From assembly GCA_934718155.1 (NCBI GenBank), contig CAKUZF010000004.1:1-64000 (forward strand): a DNA stretch of 64,000 nucleotides. The letters are read 5' to 3'. Shown here piece after piece: positions 50,429 to 58,734 of this stretch. Source of the stretch: an uncultured Parabacteroides sp. GTDB taxonomy: Bacteria > Bacteroidota > Bacteroidia > Bacteroidales > Tannerellaceae. Numbering within the stretch: position 1 is the first letter of the stretch; every line of letters begins with the position of its first letter. The notes under the pieces are model-generated. The model worked only from the letters and a program-made list of their open reading frames with translations, had not been told where the DNA came from and did not search any database. The translations under genes and the position numbers were made by a program.

Positions 50429-51586
50429 TCAGCCCAATAGAATCCTCGAAACGGGCTTACTTAGCAAGTGTTTCAACAGCGCTACCGCCATCCACGCCTC
50501 AATCAAGACGGCCACTCCCGCCAGTGGCACACGCAGCGAAACAGGCACACCCATTACTGCAATCGCCTCAAACGTAGGGCCTACGAAGAAATAATGGATC
50601 ATGTAGATGCCAAAACCACAATTCGTCAGGCTGGCCAGCAACTGCTTTATCCTCATCGAACGAACAGGCACCTTCAGCAAAACCAGATAGAGCGAAACGC
50701 TCATCAGAAACACGTTGGGCGTACAGTAGGTCCAAAACAACTCCACCTGTTGTGGCGTAGGATCTGCGAGCATCAAGATCGAGCGATAGCCCAAAAGGTT
50801 CACCACGTAGCCCGCGGCGAAGAGCGGCAGCCCGATTGCCACAGCTCGGCCCAGAGGCAGATCCACGTAGTGTTTGATATAGTGGCCCAGCAGCAAGTAG
50901 CCGTTGAAGCCCGCGAAGCTATAGAAGAGTCCATAAGAATTCCAGTCGCAAGTGCCGAAGCTATAAGGCGAAACAAACTCCGTGAGATAGGGCAGACAGG
51001 TGGAAAGCCCCCACATAAGCAAAAAGAACTGCTTCTGCAGCTTCGAGGCCCGCTCCACCCAGCAATTGAAGATGGGCAAATAGAGGTAAATGCCTATCAG
51101 CATGTAAATATACCACATATGGCAAGCCACGTAGCTGAAATTGAATGGAATGCGATAGAGGCGTTCCCAAGCGGCAAGGAAGCCCTGGTCGGTCGTCTCG
51201 GCCCAAGGGAAGAACATCGTCACAGTCGCCTCGCCATAGCCCAACAGTCCAAGCAGCCAGGGAAAGACATAGTAGAGCACCGACCAAATCAGGAAAGGCC
51301 ACAACACGCGAGGTATCCGCTTCCGATAGAAACTGCCCATCTCCAGCTCGCCTGTTGCCGCTTTTGCCATCGGACGCCCCAGGAGCAGGGCTCCCGTCAG
51401 CATCACAAACAGGGGTACGCAAGGTCTAACCACTGATCCCCACACGGCTCCCCAGCGGGTGAATTCAGGATTGGGCTCGCCTGCCCCATAAGTGGCGGCG
51501 GCATTGAACGGATCGCACGTGTGGCAAGTAACCAGCAGCACAAAGGCAAACAACCGGATCAGATCTAAATTCGAGTTTCTATTCAT
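50429..51586 (-). CDS. membrane acyltransferase (acyltransferase 3 family)
   Basis: A 385-residue inner-membrane protein with about ten membrane segments. It begins MNRNSNLDLIRLFAFVLLVTCHTCDPF, the typical RxxxxLRxxAxxxVxxxH layout of acyltransferase_3 with the conserved His21/His22 region reduced to CHTC. Other family features: PRVLWPFLIWSVLYY, VACHMWYIYMLIGIYLYLPIF and NCGFGIYMIHYFFV. Such enzymes O-acylate surface sugars (O-antigen, capsule, peptidoglycan). No carbohydrate cluster is adjacent, so the substrate is unknown. A TAAATTTG -7 element lies at 51622-51615. Confidence 0.85.
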   Translation of the reverse strand: MNRNSNLDLIRLFAFVLLVTCHTCDPFNAAATYGAGEPNPEFTRWGAVWGSVVRPCVPLFVMLTGALLLGRPMAKAATGELEMGSFYRKRIPRVLWPFLIWSVLYYVFPWLLGLLGYGEATVTMFFPWAETTDQGFLAAWERLYRIPFNFSYVACHMWYIYMLIGIYLYLPIFNCWVERASKLQKQFFLLMWGLSTCLPYLTEFVSPYSFGTCDWNSYGLFYSFAGFNGYLLLGHYIKHYVDLPLGRAVAIGLPLFAAGYVVNLLGYRSILMLADPTPQQVELFWTYCTPNVFLMSVSLYLVLLKVPVRSMRIKQLLASLTNCGFGIYMIHYFFVGPTFEAIAVMGVPVSLRVPLAGVAVLIEAWMAVALLKHLLSKPVSRILLG

Positions 51587-51614
51587 GGTATCTTAATAAA
51601 TGATTTATCAGGCG

Positions 51615-51622
51615 CAAATTTA
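51615..51622 (-). promoter_or_regulatory. -7 element of the acyltransferase gene
   Basis: Minus strand TAAATTTG, full match to TAnnTTTG, 29 bases upstream of the start; no good -33 box. Confidence 0.45.
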
Positions 51623-51800
51623 AGAAATCTTTTCCCGAATTACAGCGATCACGGTCGCCAAACAAGCTCACCCAATAAACCTGTGCGCACCCCCTGCTAT
51701 AGGGTTGCTCCAAGGTGATGCTCTGCCCGTTTTTTTTATTTTATATTTTTCTTATTGTAAAAAAAAACGGTTTTGGAAGGCCGCCCGGCTATCAGATATG

Positions 51801-51857
51801 GATTTTTATTTTTTTACATGCGTATTGTATAATACGCATGCAAAACAAAAAAAAATC
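51801..51857. other. long AT-flanked palindrome
   Basis: CATGCGTATT (51817-51826) and AATACGCATG (51831-51840) form a perfect stem around GTAT. The T-rich left flank can pair with the A-rich right flank out to 51801 and 51857. T before and A after on both strands argues against a normal terminator; it may extrude as a cruciform or form a long RNA hairpin. The rest of the 516-bp gap holds poly-T/poly-A tracts and the 22-bp array. Confidence 0.55.
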
Positions 51858-51925
51858 GATATGCTCGCGATTTGCGAGAAATAAAAGGTTTTGTGTAAAA
51901 TCTGGTGTCGGTTATTCCAAAGAAT

Positions 51926-52095
51926 CACGTTGCCCGATGCTCAAAATTTCGTTGCCCGTCGCTATGATTTTTGTTGCCCATTGCGATAAATTTCGTTGCC
52001 CGTCGTTATGAGGTTCCGTTGCCCGTCATTTTTTACGCCGTTGCCCGTCGTTTTTCATGCCGACGGCCGTGAAAAATCACGCCGACGGCCGTCGC
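51926..52095. repeat. second 22-bp-phased repeat array
   Basis: GTTGCCC cores start at 51929, 51951, 51973, 51995, 52018 and 52040 (period 22, once 23). Two GCCGACGGCCGTC-like units follow at 52059 and 52081, again 22 apart. The units resemble those at 35283-35411. The array lies just past the 3' end of the TolB-like gene. Confidence 0.82.
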
Positions 52096-52102
52096 TATGG
52101 GC

Positions 52103-53572
52103 TTACCTTGCGAAACGCACGTCTATCCCCGGATCATCCTTGGCAAGCCGGCTCAGCGAGCGGATGCGGTTTTTCACCTGGCCGGTGATAAACTCGGGAA
52201 TGTTGTAAGACTTCATCAGGCGGAGGTAATAGTCGGTCTCTTTCTGCGGCAGGAGGAAAGGCTTGCCCACCTGCCCCTCGGCATCGACATAGGCGAAATA
52301 GGGGCGGGTGTAAAGCCCGTCGAGCCGGCGACTGCTGAACACGATCCAGCGGCTGTTGCTGCTCCACGAGTGATAGCTCTCCACGTCGTCGCTATTAGCG
52401 GCGGTCAAGGGGCGGGAGCTCTTATCCCTCAGGTCGATGAGGTGGAGGTCGGCATCCTTGTGCCAGATGGAGAAGTTGCCATAGCCCGAAAGCGTGTAGA
52501 GCAGCCAGCGGCCGTCGGGCGAGACCCTTGGGAAGGAGGCGCTCAGCCCCTCGTTGGTCGCCGAATAGAGCGTATCCACTTGGCTGCCAAACGTTCGACT
52601 TTGAGGGTCGAAGTCCACCGAGCAGAGGCTATACTTCACCTGCTTGAAGTCGGCAGGCAGCTCCTTGGCCTCGGCCGAGCAGAAGTAAAGCGTCTGGCCG
52701 TCGGGCGAGAAGGTGGGGAACGTCTCGAAGGCGGCCGCCTGGCTCAACTGCGGGGCGGATAGCACCTCGTGCCGCTCAACGTCGTAGACCACCACGTCGG
52801 AGGCGCTGTCGAACACCTCCACACGGTTCTTATCGTTGGCATGGAAACTCTGCTGCGTCTGATTGACCGAGAAGGCCACATAGCGCCCCGAGGGATGCCA
52901 AGAGGGATAGACCAGGGCCGAGAGCGTCTGGTCGGTCTTCGTGTTGAGCTTCTCGATGCGGTCGGCCTGCACCAAGTAGGTGCCCGAATGCTTGTCGCGC
53001 ATGTGGAAGAGGAAGCGGTCAGGATCCTGCATGCAAAACGAGTGGCAGTTCATGCAGTTCTGGTCGGTGAAGACGTTCTCCATAATGGCCGTCTGGGCGT
53101 AGCTGCCCAGCTGCCGCTGATAGATGCCCATCTGGTTCCATAGCTCATAGCCCGGCTCAATCAGGCGGTAGGCGATGAAGGGATCGATGGGTTCGGGGGC
53201 GATACGCAGGGAGCAGGTCGGGAAGGCCACCCATTCGTCCGCACGCGCGAAGAGTTGGATGGAGAGCCACTGGCCCGGCCCGTTGCCCACCAGGCGCTGC
53301 CAGTCGGCGGGGGGAATCGTGAACTGCCCGCCACGCTCCTTCAGCTGCAGCCGCTCCTGGCCCACTTGCAGCAGTGCGTAGGCCTCGGTGTGAGGATTGG
53401 TCAAGCTGAAGTTGAGCGGGGCGATGTTGGCGGGGATCGTCGCATCGGCGTAATCGGGGAAGAGCACAGCCACCTCCTGGGTGGGCTTGCTGGGGGGAAT
53501 CGCACCTTGGCAGGCCGTCAGGATGGCCACACAAGATCCTATGAGTAAGCGGTATAAAATAGTATTTCGCAT
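52103..53572 (-). CDS. TolB-like beta-propeller lipoprotein with a CxxCH motif
   Basis: A 489-residue lipoprotein (lipobox LTAC, Cys21). After an N-terminal beta domain (residues 35-130) it has CMNCH at residues 173-177, a c-type heme-binding motif, in the segment DQNCMNCHSFC. Residues 200-450 contain WD40-like PD40 blades (YPSWHPSGRYVAFSVN, FPTFSPDGQTLYFCS, FPRVSPDGRWLLYTLSG, YHSWSSNSRWIVFSSRR), as in TolB. It may be a periplasmic redox or sensor protein; heme attachment is not proven. It follows the DUF6057 gene by 18 bases and the pair recurs in Bacteroidales. Confidence 0.8.
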   Translation of the reverse strand: MRNTILYRLLIGSCVAILTACQGAIPPSKPTQEVAVLFPDYADATIPANIAPLNFSLTNPHTEAYALLQVGQERLQLKERGGQFTIPPADWQRLVGNGPGQWLSIQLFARADEWVAFPTCSLRIAPEPIDPFIAYRLIEPGYELWNQMGIYQRQLGSYAQTAIMENVFTDQNCMNCHSFCMQDPDRFLFHMRDKHSGTYLVQADRIEKLNTKTDQTLSALVYPSWHPSGRYVAFSVNQTQQSFHANDKNRVEVFDSASDVVVYDVERHEVLSAPQLSQAAAFETFPTFSPDGQTLYFCSAEAKELPADFKQVKYSLCSVDFDPQSRTFGSQVDTLYSATNEGLSASFPRVSPDGRWLLYTLSGYGNFSIWHKDADLHLIDLRDKSSRPLTAANSDDVESYHSWSSNSRWIVFSSRRLDGLYTRPYFAYVDAEGQVGKPFLLPQKETDYYLRLMKSYNIPEFITGQVKNRIRSLSRLAKDDPGIDVRFAR

Positions 53573-53590
53573 TCGTCGTGAGTTTTTATT

Positions 53591-55345
53591 TTATTTCGTC
53601 AATAAGAAATAGGCCCAGTAGGTGGAGCCGAAATAGCGTTGGATGAGTTGGGGCAACTGCGGGTTGGCCCGGTTTTTCAGCACCAGGTCGCGATAGCCCT
53701 TGTAGCGGGCGACGGTGGCCTCCGACACGTTGTAGTAGCTCCATCGCTCGGGCTGCTTCTCGGCGAGCATGATGAGCGCCTCTTGGAAACCGACGGGCAG
53801 CTCAGGCAGCACCTCCGTGCCATAATACCGGTCGAGCAGGGCCTGGAAGCCTTTCAGGTCTTTCGCCAGCAGCTGCTGCACGCCCACGTAATGAATCGGG
53901 AGGCGATTGGACGGGTCGTGCTCGGCCCGCACGAGCAGGTCGTGGGCCAAACCGCGTATGCCCGCCAAGTCGCTTTCCTTCGGCAAGCCTCGGCGTTTTG
54001 CTCCTAAAAGCGGATCGGCCTCGACGGCCGCGTCGTCGTAGAGGAAGACGCGCTGCCGCCTCGCCCAGTCGGCATAAGCGGCGGTTTGTTCGAGCACACG
54101 GATGTATTTCTCGGCCACGGGATAGGCTCCGAAGATCAGGTTGGTCTGCACCAGGCGCATCAGGCAGCGAGGGCTACCCGCCCCGATCATGCTGACGTTG
54201 GCTTCGAATGCCATCTCTTGCGCCAGTGCCACTTCGCCCAGGGTGAAATAGACATCGCTCAGGATCAGCGAGACCGAGAAGGTCTTATTCCAGCCCACCA
54301 TCAATCCCTGCGGGCCATGCTGGTTGAAGGCGAAGGCTCGATCGGCCAGCTCGCCCCGCTCGGCCAAGGCCCGGTTGAGGTAGTTCACGTAGAGGTAGTT
54401 CTGCAGCGGCCCCTCCGACAGGCGGATCACCTCCTGCCAGTCGGCCTGCCGGTTGGCATAATCCAGCCGCTTCAGCAGGTAAGAGGAGCGAGCGTCGTAT
54501 TTCGGGAGCGACACCACGAGCAGCGCCACGAAGAGCAGGCTTTGCAGAAGCCCCTCGACAACCGCCCGCCTGGCCGAGACCGCTCCGCACAGACGCCAAA
54601 GGGCGGCACAGAGCAGCCCAAGAGGCAGACTGCCCCAAGCGAAATAGACGAGGAGGCTGGGCGGCAGGTTGGGATGATAATAGGGTTGGGCCGTGAAGGC
54701 GTAGGCATAAGAGCGCACCCAAACGCATTCGACCGAAGCCCAGGCGACAAGCGCATAGGCGGCCAAGGCCAGCGCGTCGAACAGCAGGACTTGCTTGCTG
54801 CGGCGGGTGAGCAGGTCGATCAGGAAAGCGACGAGGGCGTAGAGCCCGGCAATGGGGCCAGCCACGCCGAAGAGAAGCAGCGTGAGCACGAGGGTGATGC
54901 CCTCTTTCCACAGCGGACGAGGGATGCGCAACGTGGCCAACAGGCTCAGCTCCATCAGAGCGAAGGCCACCGTGCCCTTCAGCAGGTAGTTGAAGTCGAG
55001 CTGCATAAGCAGCAGTCCGTAGGCGGGCAGCAGATAGAGCAGAAAGAGCTCGCGGCCGGGGGCGACCGTCCGAAGCAAGGCTCTGGTGCAGCCAACGATG
55101 GTCATCAGCAGGGCGGCCACCAGGAGAGGACCCATATAGGGATAGGCGAAATATTGCGTCAGAAACTCGCCCATCAAGTGCGCCACGCCTCCCATCTCGC
55201 CCAGCTGGGACGCGAGGTAATCGGGGGCAAACTGAAAAAGCTGCAGCTGCTCGACGTAAAAGAAATGGTAACGATAGGCGATGTGTAAAAAAACGGCCAT
55301 CACCACAAACCCGGCCAATCCGGCCAATAAACGGATGTACTTCAT
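53591..55345 (-). CDS. DUF6057-type multi-spanning membrane protein
   Basis: A 584-residue inner-membrane protein. About ten to twelve membrane segments lie within residues 5-290 (GLAGFVVMAVFLHIAY, GPLLVAALLMTIVG, LFLLYLLPAYGLLLMQL, ITLVLTLLLFGVAGPIAGLYALVAFLIDLL and others). A soluble helical C-terminal half (300-584) resembles tetratricopeptide-type helices (WQEVIRLSEGPLQNYLYVNYLNRALAERGELADRAF). The architecture fits the Bacteroidales DUF6057 family, whose function is unknown. Co-transcribed with the TolB-like lipoprotein. A TACATTTG -7 element lies at 55400-55393. Confidence 0.78.
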   Translation of the reverse strand: MKYIRLLAGLAGFVVMAVFLHIAYRYHFFYVEQLQLFQFAPDYLASQLGEMGGVAHLMGEFLTQYFAYPYMGPLLVAALLMTIVGCTRALLRTVAPGRELFLLYLLPAYGLLLMQLDFNYLLKGTVAFALMELSLLATLRIPRPLWKEGITLVLTLLLFGVAGPIAGLYALVAFLIDLLTRRSKQVLLFDALALAAYALVAWASVECVWVRSYAYAFTAQPYYHPNLPPSLLVYFAWGSLPLGLLCAALWRLCGAVSARRAVVEGLLQSLLFVALLVVSLPKYDARSSYLLKRLDYANRQADWQEVIRLSEGPLQNYLYVNYLNRALAERGELADRAFAFNQHGPQGLMVGWNKTFSVSLILSDVYFTLGEVALAQEMAFEANVSMIGAGSPRCLMRLVQTNLIFGAYPVAEKYIRVLEQTAAYADWARRQRVFLYDDAAVEADPLLGAKRRGLPKESDLAGIRGLAHDLLVRAEHDPSNRLPIHYVGVQQLLAKDLKGFQALLDRYYGTEVLPELPVGFQEALIMLAEKQPERWSYYNVSEATVARYKGYRDLVLKNRANPQLPQLIQRYFGSTYWAYFLLTK

Positions 55346-55392
55346 ATCCTTGTGCTCCTCTGTATTCGATTCTTCAATTCGTAAAACGGAAG

Positions 55393-55400
55393 CAAATGTA
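55393..55400 (-). promoter_or_regulatory. -7 element of the DUF6057-TolB-like operon
   Basis: Minus strand TACATTTG, full match to TAnnTTTG, 48 bases upstream of the start; no clear -33 box. Confidence 0.45.
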
Positions 55401-55440
55401 CTGAAAAGGAGGAAAAGCGCCTAATCCGCGCCCGCTTTTC

Positions 55441-56649
55441 TTACGTGAGCAACAGATAGGCCCGGTAATGGCTTTCGGCCGAGACGGGGCAAAGCGAAAA
55501 GTAGCCCCGCTGGATGCGCCCCTCGGCGAAACAAAGCGGATGGGCCTCCTGCGCCTGCTGATGCAAGCGAAGCGCCGCCCCCGGCTCCTTTTGATAATCT
55601 ACGCAGAAGAGGCCTGTCGCCCCTTGGGCCAAAAGGCGTTGCGTCAGTTTCAGGGCGACCAGTCCCATCGTGGGACGCATGTTGATTTCCACGCATGGAT
55701 GCCAAGCCTCTTTGCCTGCCGCGTCGCGATAGAGCAACATGTCGATCCCGATGTAGCCCTGATAGTAGGGCGCATAATGGAGCTTCAGCAGCTGCGTCAA
55801 GGCTTGCCGCACCTGCTCGAAAAGCGACTCGCCCACTCGGGCTGTCAGCTGCCTGCGCAGCGCGGCCTCCTCGGCCAGCAGATTGCCCACATAGGCGCCT
55901 CGTTCGGCGGTTTGGAACAGCGAAAGCCCTTCGTAGGCCACCTCGCCCGAGGGCTCGACGCGAAACTCCATGGCGAAGTCGAGCAGCTTGTCGAGCCCCT
56001 GCTCAACGCTGACGGCTTGCTGCCTGCGCAGCGCGCCTACCACCCAGGCTCGCTCTTTGGGTTCGAGCGTTGGCTTACACCACAGCAGTCCGCGACCCGA
56101 CGAGGAATAGGGCGTCTTCAGCACACAGGGAGCCTCTAAACGGCGCAGCGCCGCCTCAACGCCCTGCAGCGAATCGCAAAAGCAGGGGGGCGAAGGCAAC
56201 GGATAGGCGGGCAACAGCGTTTGCAGGTTGGCCAAGCAAAGGGCAGCCGTCTGTCGGCCCGTCAGGCGGCGATAGGCCAGCTTCCAGTCAGTTGACGTAA
56301 TCGGGAGGGAGGCCTGCTCGGCTAAGCGTGCGAACTGGCATAGGCTATCAGGCGACAGGCCCCAAGGTTGTGCCTGCCACGAATCGGCAGCCGAAGCTAT
56401 AAGCGCGGTTGTGTGTGTAGTGAATGCCTTCGCTTTCGGGCGTAAGGCATCGGGCAGTGAGGCATAGGCGTTTGCCTCGATCGGTGCGGCACACCAGACG
56501 GCATCGTCGGGCTCGGCATACCACAGGGGGAGAGACGACAGGTCGCGGCGCATGACCTGCACGTTGGAAGGGGGCGTGTAGCGGTCTTGCCCAAGCAAGA
56601 CCGCCGCCTCATACCCCGGATTAAATAAATGAATAGCCTTTTTGATCAA
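55441..56649 (-). CDS. ATP-grasp-like protein of unknown function
   Basis: A 402-residue protein. The only available start is TTG 56649, overlapping the DUF349 stop in a TTGA junction, so translation is probably coupled. ATP-grasp features: VLKTPYSSSGRGLLW (nucleotide-binding Lys and glycine-rich loop, about residue 175), DFAMEFRVEPSGEVAYEGLSLFQT, and the metal-binding segment CVEINMRPTMGLV near residue 325. The N-terminus HLFNPGYEAAVLLG is shared by Bacteroidales relatives. Ligase substrate unknown. Confidence 0.7.
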   Translation of the reverse strand: MIKKAIHLFNPGYEAAVLLGQDRYTPPSNVQVMRRDLSSLPLWYAEPDDAVWCAAPIEANAYASLPDALRPKAKAFTTHTTALIASAADSWQAQPWGLSPDSLCQFARLAEQASLPITSTDWKLAYRRLTGRQTAALCLANLQTLLPAYPLPSPPCFCDSLQGVEAALRRLEAPCVLKTPYSSSGRGLLWCKPTLEPKERAWVVGALRRQQAVSVEQGLDKLLDFAMEFRVEPSGEVAYEGLSLFQTAERGAYVGNLLAEEAALRRQLTARVGESLFEQVRQALTQLLKLHYAPYYQGYIGIDMLLYRDAAGKEAWHPCVEINMRPTMGLVALKLTQRLLAQGATGLFCVDYQKEPGAALRLHQQAQEAHPLCFAEGRIQRGYFSLCPVSAESHYRAYLLLT

Positions 56650-58496
56650 TCCAAGTTCTCGTCAATCGCCTCGATCTTCTTCACGATCAGGGCCATGTCA
56701 GCTTTCAAACCTTCGATCTTTCGCTCCAGATCCTTCAGCAGGCCATCGCCGCCCTTGGAAGAGAAGCTCAAGAATCCCATATTATTCTCATAGGTCTGCA
56801 CCTCGTTCTTCATGCGCTCGAACTGACGCATCAGCTTCTCGCGCTCGTTGAAGAGGCGGCTCTTACCCTTCTCGCCCGCACCCATATCGCCAAGGCTGCT
56901 GCGGAAGCTCTGCATCTTACGGTCGTTTTGGTCTACCTTCAAGCGGTCGAACTGCTTATCCAAGGCCTCCTTGTAGGCCTTCTGCACCTTGTCTTTGTCG
57001 CGCATGGGCACAAAGCCGATCCGGCTCCAATCAGCCATGTAGTGCTTCAGCTGAGCCAACGCTTCGTTGGGGTCCAACGCCTCGTCGAGCTGGCTGATTT
57101 GCTCAATCAGGGCACGCTTCGCAAGCAGGTTCTTCTCTTCGGCCTCCTTCTGCGGAGCGCCGGCCTTCTTCTTCTGGTCGAAGAAGTAATCGCATGCGGC
57201 ATTGAAACGCTTCCAGAGCGCATCCACACGCTTGCGGTTCATCGGGCCGCCCGTGGCTTTCCACTCCTTCTGCAAGGCGATCAGCTTATCGGCCGTATCC
57301 TTCCAGTCGGTGCTATTCATAAGTGCCTCAGCTTGCTCGCAAAGCGCACGCTTTGCGTCGAGGTTTTTCTGAGTCTCCGCCTTAAAATCCTTGAAGAAGG
57401 CGCTCTTCTGCTCGAAGAAGCGATCGCACGCCCGGCGGAAACGGTCGAAAATCTTCTGGTTGTGCTTCTTGGGCGCATAGCCAATCGTGCGCCACTGCGC
57501 TTGCGCAGAAAGCACCTCCTTGCTCTTAGTGTCCCAGTCTTTCACGTTCTTGAGCGCCTCAAGGTCGATTGCCTCGATCTGCTCGCAAATGGCGGTCTTG
57601 GCCGTCAGGTTGGCCATCTCCTGCTCCTTCTGCTTGTCGAAGTGGGCCTGGTGGCGCTTGTTCACCACGTTGGATGCCGCCTTGAATCGAGCCCACAGTT
57701 CCTCGCGAATCTCCTTCGCCACCGGACCGATCTCGCGCCACTGCTGGTGCATCTTCTGCAATTGGTGGAAAGCGGAAACGGCATCGGGCTCCGTGGCCAA
57801 CTTCTCGACCGCCTCGCAAAGGGCTGTCTTCAGCTCCAGGTTCTTCTTGAAGTCGTATTCGCGGAACTGATTGTTTATCTTGATTAAATCGTAGAACTTC
57901 TCGGTGTAAGCCTGATAGTTGCGCCAAAGCTCGTTGGCATGTTCTTGAGGGATAAGCTTGGTCTCCTTCCAACGCTGCTGGATCTCCTTAAAGGTCGTAT
58001 AAAGCTTATTGAAGTCGTCTTGGCTCTCGGTCAAAACCTTCAGCTGGTCGAGCAGCTGAAGCTTCAACGCATAGTTGGCGGCCTTCACGCGCTCCTCCTC
58101 GGCCAGGTCGGCCGCTCTTTTCTCCTTATAGACGGCGAGCAAGGCCTTGATTCTACCCTCTACCTCGTCGATGGAAGCGACAAAGTCTGCCTCTTGTCCG
58201 CCATCGGCCAAGAAGGCCTTCTTTTGAGCCTCCACCTCATTCGAGCGAAGCTTGTAATAAGCCTGTTTCAGGGCTTCCACCTCACTACGCACCTGTTCAG
58301 AGGGCGATTCAACCAACTTGGCGAGTCTTGCCTCGATCTCCTCTTTTGATAATTTACCTGCGGCCAAAAGAGTAGCCGCCTCCTCAGTTTCGTTGCCAAC
58401 AACGTCTGCGGCAGTCGCCGGTGTTTCCACCTGGCTTTTTGTCTCTTCTAATTTGTCCGCTGCTTGCGGTAAATTAGTCTCTTGCGTGTCCTTCAT
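56646..58496 (-). CDS. DUF349-repeat protein
   Basis: A 616-residue, highly charged, almost entirely helical protein. From about residue 160 a repeat of roughly 70-75 residues recurs five times, each with a W-[KR]-x-[IT]-G-P/Y-type core (IQQRWKETKLIPQE, MHQQWREIGPVAKE, AQWRTIGYAPKKH, LQKEWKATGGPMN, YMADWSRIGFVPM), the DUF349 signature. The C-terminal 80 residues look like a coiled coil. Function not established; some bacterial DUF349 proteins affect nucleic-acid metabolism. First gene before the ATP-grasp-like gene. Confidence 0.88.
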   Translation of the reverse strand: MKDTQETNLPQAADKLEETKSQVETPATAADVVGNETEEAATLLAAGKLSKEEIEARLAKLVESPSEQVRSEVEALKQAYYKLRSNEVEAQKKAFLADGGQEADFVASIDEVEGRIKALLAVYKEKRAADLAEEERVKAANYALKLQLLDQLKVLTESQDDFNKLYTTFKEIQQRWKETKLIPQEHANELWRNYQAYTEKFYDLIKINNQFREYDFKKNLELKTALCEAVEKLATEPDAVSAFHQLQKMHQQWREIGPVAKEIREELWARFKAASNVVNKRHQAHFDKQKEQEMANLTAKTAICEQIEAIDLEALKNVKDWDTKSKEVLSAQAQWRTIGYAPKKHNQKIFDRFRRACDRFFEQKSAFFKDFKAETQKNLDAKRALCEQAEALMNSTDWKDTADKLIALQKEWKATGGPMNRKRVDALWKRFNAACDYFFDQKKKAGAPQKEAEEKNLLAKRALIEQISQLDEALDPNEALAQLKHYMADWSRIGFVPMRDKDKVQKAYKEALDKQFDRLKVDQNDRKMQSFRSSLGDMGAGEKGKSRLFNEREKLMRQFERMKNEVQTYENNMGFLSFSSKGGDGLLKDLERKIEGLKADMALIVKKIEAIDENLD

Positions 58497-58657
58497 ACAA
58501 AATTGCTCTTTAGGAAGGGATTATTTCCCAATTATGTCACAAATTAAGGTAAATATTTTGGTATTCTCTGCATCTACGACTCACTTTTTTAGTAAAAAAG
58601 GGGGAAGAACTTCCTGTTTTTGCTATGGTGAGGGCTCGTTGAGTCGCAAAAGGGCAT

Positions 58658-58696
58658 AAAAAAAGAGGAATCGGGAACAAATCCAATTCCTCTTTT
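58658..58696 (-). terminator. terminator of the decarboxylase operon
   Basis: AAAAGAGGAAT (58661-58671) pairs with its complement at 58686-58696. Read on the minus strand it ends in a run of seven T. Confidence 0.85.
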
Positions 58697-58734
58697 CTAT
58701 CTGATAGGTTATTCTACAAATTAGTAGCCTACGG

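Noticed and set aside
51926..52095. CRISPR array
   Set aside because: Same reasons: contiguous 22-base units, no spacers, no cas genes.
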